In this document: positions 15,965-17,146 of the stretch, piece after piece
Numbering within the stretch: position 1 is the stretch's first letter
Layout: every line of letters begins with the position of its first letter
Source: an uncultured Hungatella sp.
GTDB lineage: Bacteria > Bacillota > Clostridia > Lachnospirales > Lachnospiraceae
Reading direction: 5' to 3'
NCBI GenBank assembly: GCA_959018155.1
Contig: CAUEKH010000018.1
Coordinates: forward strand, 1-17,146
Length of the DNA: 17,146 nt
Made by a program: the position numbers and the translations under genes
The notes under the pieces: generated by a model
Databases searched by the model: none
What the model saw: only the letters and a program-made list of their open reading frames with translations
What the model was told of the DNA's origin: nothing

Positions 15965-17134
15965 TTACTTTCCTGCTGCATCTGCGTTCGGAGTTCCGGC
16001 TGCCTCTGCCGCTTTCTTTCCGTCAGCCGCGCTGTCCTTTGCCGTTGCGCTGTCCTTTGCAGAACCTGCCTTTCCGGAAGCCGCGCCCTTACCGCCAGCT
16101 GCCTCTTTCTCTTCCGGCTGTGGTGTAATACCTCCGTCTGCGCCGATTCCGTACTGAGCGCGTACCTTCGCCTCAATCTCCTGGCAAATCGCCGGATTGT
16201 CATGAAGATAAATCTTGGCATTCTCACGTCCCTGGCCAATCTTGGCATTGTTATAGGCAAACCAGGCGCCGCTCTTCTCCACAATGTCCTCTTTCACAGC
16301 CAGATCAAGCACATCTCCTTCTTTGGAAATACCCTTGCCAAACATGATATCGAACTCTGCCTCTTTAAATGGAGGCGCAATCTTGTTCTTCACTACCTTA
16401 ACGCGCACACGGTTACCTACGAGATCGCCGCCCTGCTTTAATGTCTCAATCTTTCTGATGTCGAGGCGAACGGAAGCATAGAACTTCAGCGCACGCCCAC
16501 CGGTAGTCGTCTCCGGATTGCCGAACATGACGCCAACTTTCTCACGCAGCTGGTTGATAAAGAGTACAATACAGTTGGACTTGCTGATAACCGCAGTCAG
16601 CTTTCTCAAAGCCTGAGACATCAGACGCGCCTGTAAGCCTACATGGGAATCCCCCATATCGCCTTCAATCTCCGCCTTCGGAACGAGGGCTGCCACGGAG
16701 TCCACAATCACGATATCAACCGCGCCGGAACGCACCATGGTCTCTGTAATCTCCAGCGCCTGCTCTCCGTTATCCGGCTGGGAAATATATAAATTATCAA
16801 TATCTACGCCGATATTCTTCGCATAAACCGGGTCAAGGGCATGTTCCGCGTCGATGAATCCTGCGATTCCGCCCCTCTTCTGTACTTCTGCAATCATATG
16901 TAAGGCCACGGTCGTCTTACCACTCGATTCCGGGCCGTATATCTCAACGACTCTTCCCTTCGGAAGACCGCCAAGTCCAAGAGCGATATCAAGACTCAAT
17001 GCGCCGGTGGGAACTGTCTCCACATTCATGCTGGCGCCGGTATCTCCTAACTTCATCACGGAACCTTTTCCGTAAGCTTTCTCAATCTGTGTGATGGCCG
17101 CGTCTAAGGCCTTTAATTTATCATCCTTATTCAT
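15965..17134 (-). CDS. recA: Recombinase RecA
   Basis: RecA forms filaments on single-stranded DNA for homologous recombination and triggers LexA self-cleavage. From the chosen start it has 389 residues. Visible motifs are Walker A GPESSGKT (67-74), catalytic Glu97 in [16 protein letters not shown] (141-150) and loop L2 around [10 protein letters not shown] (204-213). The last 50 residues (339-389) are an Ala/Lys/Gly/Ser tail with the repeat [12 protein letters not shown], unlike the short acidic tail of E. coli RecA. An in-frame ATG at 17146 is the window edge, but it lies inside a GGAGG that is correctly placed for the ATG at 17132-17134, so I take the latter as the real start. The promoter and any LexA box lie outside the window. 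Confidence 0.96.
   Translation of the reverse strand: MNKDDKLKALDAAITQIEKAYGKGSVMKLGDTGASMNVETVPTGALSLDIALGLGGLPKGRVVEIYGPESSGKTTVALHMIAEVQKRGGIAGFIDAEHALDPVYAKNIGVDIDNLYISQPDNGEQALEITETMVRSGAVDIVIVDSVAALVPKAEIEGDMGDSHVGLQARLMSQALRKLTAVISKSNCIVLFINQLREKVGVMFGNPETTTGGRALKFYASVRLDIRKIETLKQGGDLVGNRVRVKVVKNKIAPPFKEAEFDIMFGKGISKEGDVLDLAVKEDIVEKSGAWFAYNNAKIGQGRENAKIYLHDNPAICQEIEAKVRAQYGIGADGGITPQPEEKEAAGGKGAASGKAGSAKDSATAKDSAADGKKAAEAAGTPNADAAGK
16029..16060. repeat. 18-base tandem repeat in the recA tail
   Basis: GCGCTGTCCTTTGC occurs at 16029-16042 and again at 16047-16060, a period of 18 bases or six codons. In the minus-strand protein it encodes AKDSAT then AKDSAA. Because the period is a multiple of three, gain or loss of a unit would keep the frame. 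Confidence 0.85.
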
Positions 17135-17146
17135 CTCTTCCTCCAT

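Noticed and set aside
17135..17146. recA starting at the ATG on the window edge
   Set aside because: This ATG overlaps the GGAGG that serves the next in-frame ATG, and the protein from there begins [13 protein letters not shown], typical of RecA.
1..17146. CRISPR array, transposon, prophage, tRNA or rRNA
   Set aside because: No regularly spaced repeats, transposase or integrase motifs, or recognisable structural RNA were seen on either strand.

Overview
The window reads as chromosome of a gut-type Firmicute, most likely a Lachnospiraceae member related to Clostridium clostridioforme/Enterocloster. The grounds are the recA-recX-rny gene order, a YesM/YesN-type two-component pair beside CUT2-type sugar transport genes, strong GGAGG ribosome binding sites, and a DUF4869-type gene of a kind I associate with gut Clostridia. 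This placement is by recognition, not by a search. Every supported gene lies on the minus strand, so transcription runs from high to low coordinates. I see no rRNA, tRNA, CRISPR array, insertion sequence or prophage gene.

Housekeeping block (17146 down to 13500): recA begins at the window edge and has an Ala-rich repetitive tail. recX follows, then rny (RNase Y) with its own near-consensus promoter, closed by a strong intrinsic terminator.

Sugar sensing and uptake block (13499 down to 2936): an AraC-type response regulator, a Cache/HAMP histidine kinase and two membrane-tethered extracytoplasmic binding proteins form a tight unit with abutting or overlapping genes. They are followed by mglB, mglA and mglC, a galactose/glucose ABC importer with its own probable promoter before mglB and a terminator after mglC. 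The likely logic is that the tethered binding proteins detect sugar outside the cell, signal through the kinase to the regulator, and the regulator switches on the importer.

The most unusual feature is mglB. Its sequence is circularly permuted: the first lobe segment of the usual galactose-binding protein (strands 1 to 3) is at the C-terminus, and the N-terminus instead carries a lipoprotein signal and a long Thr/Ala/Pro/Glu linker leading straight into strand 4. The neighbouring paralogue at 7912-8943 keeps the normal order and serves as an internal reference. The partner permease MglC carries an extra cytoplasmic coiled-coil region of about 225 residues.

Accessory end (2935 down to 1): a two-gene cassette with its own promoter, made of a DUF4869-like protein and a small P-loop ATPase with a TOPRIM-like C-terminal half, is followed by a long open frame that runs off the left edge and is of unknown function. 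The cassette looks more AT-rich than its neighbours, which suggests acquired DNA.
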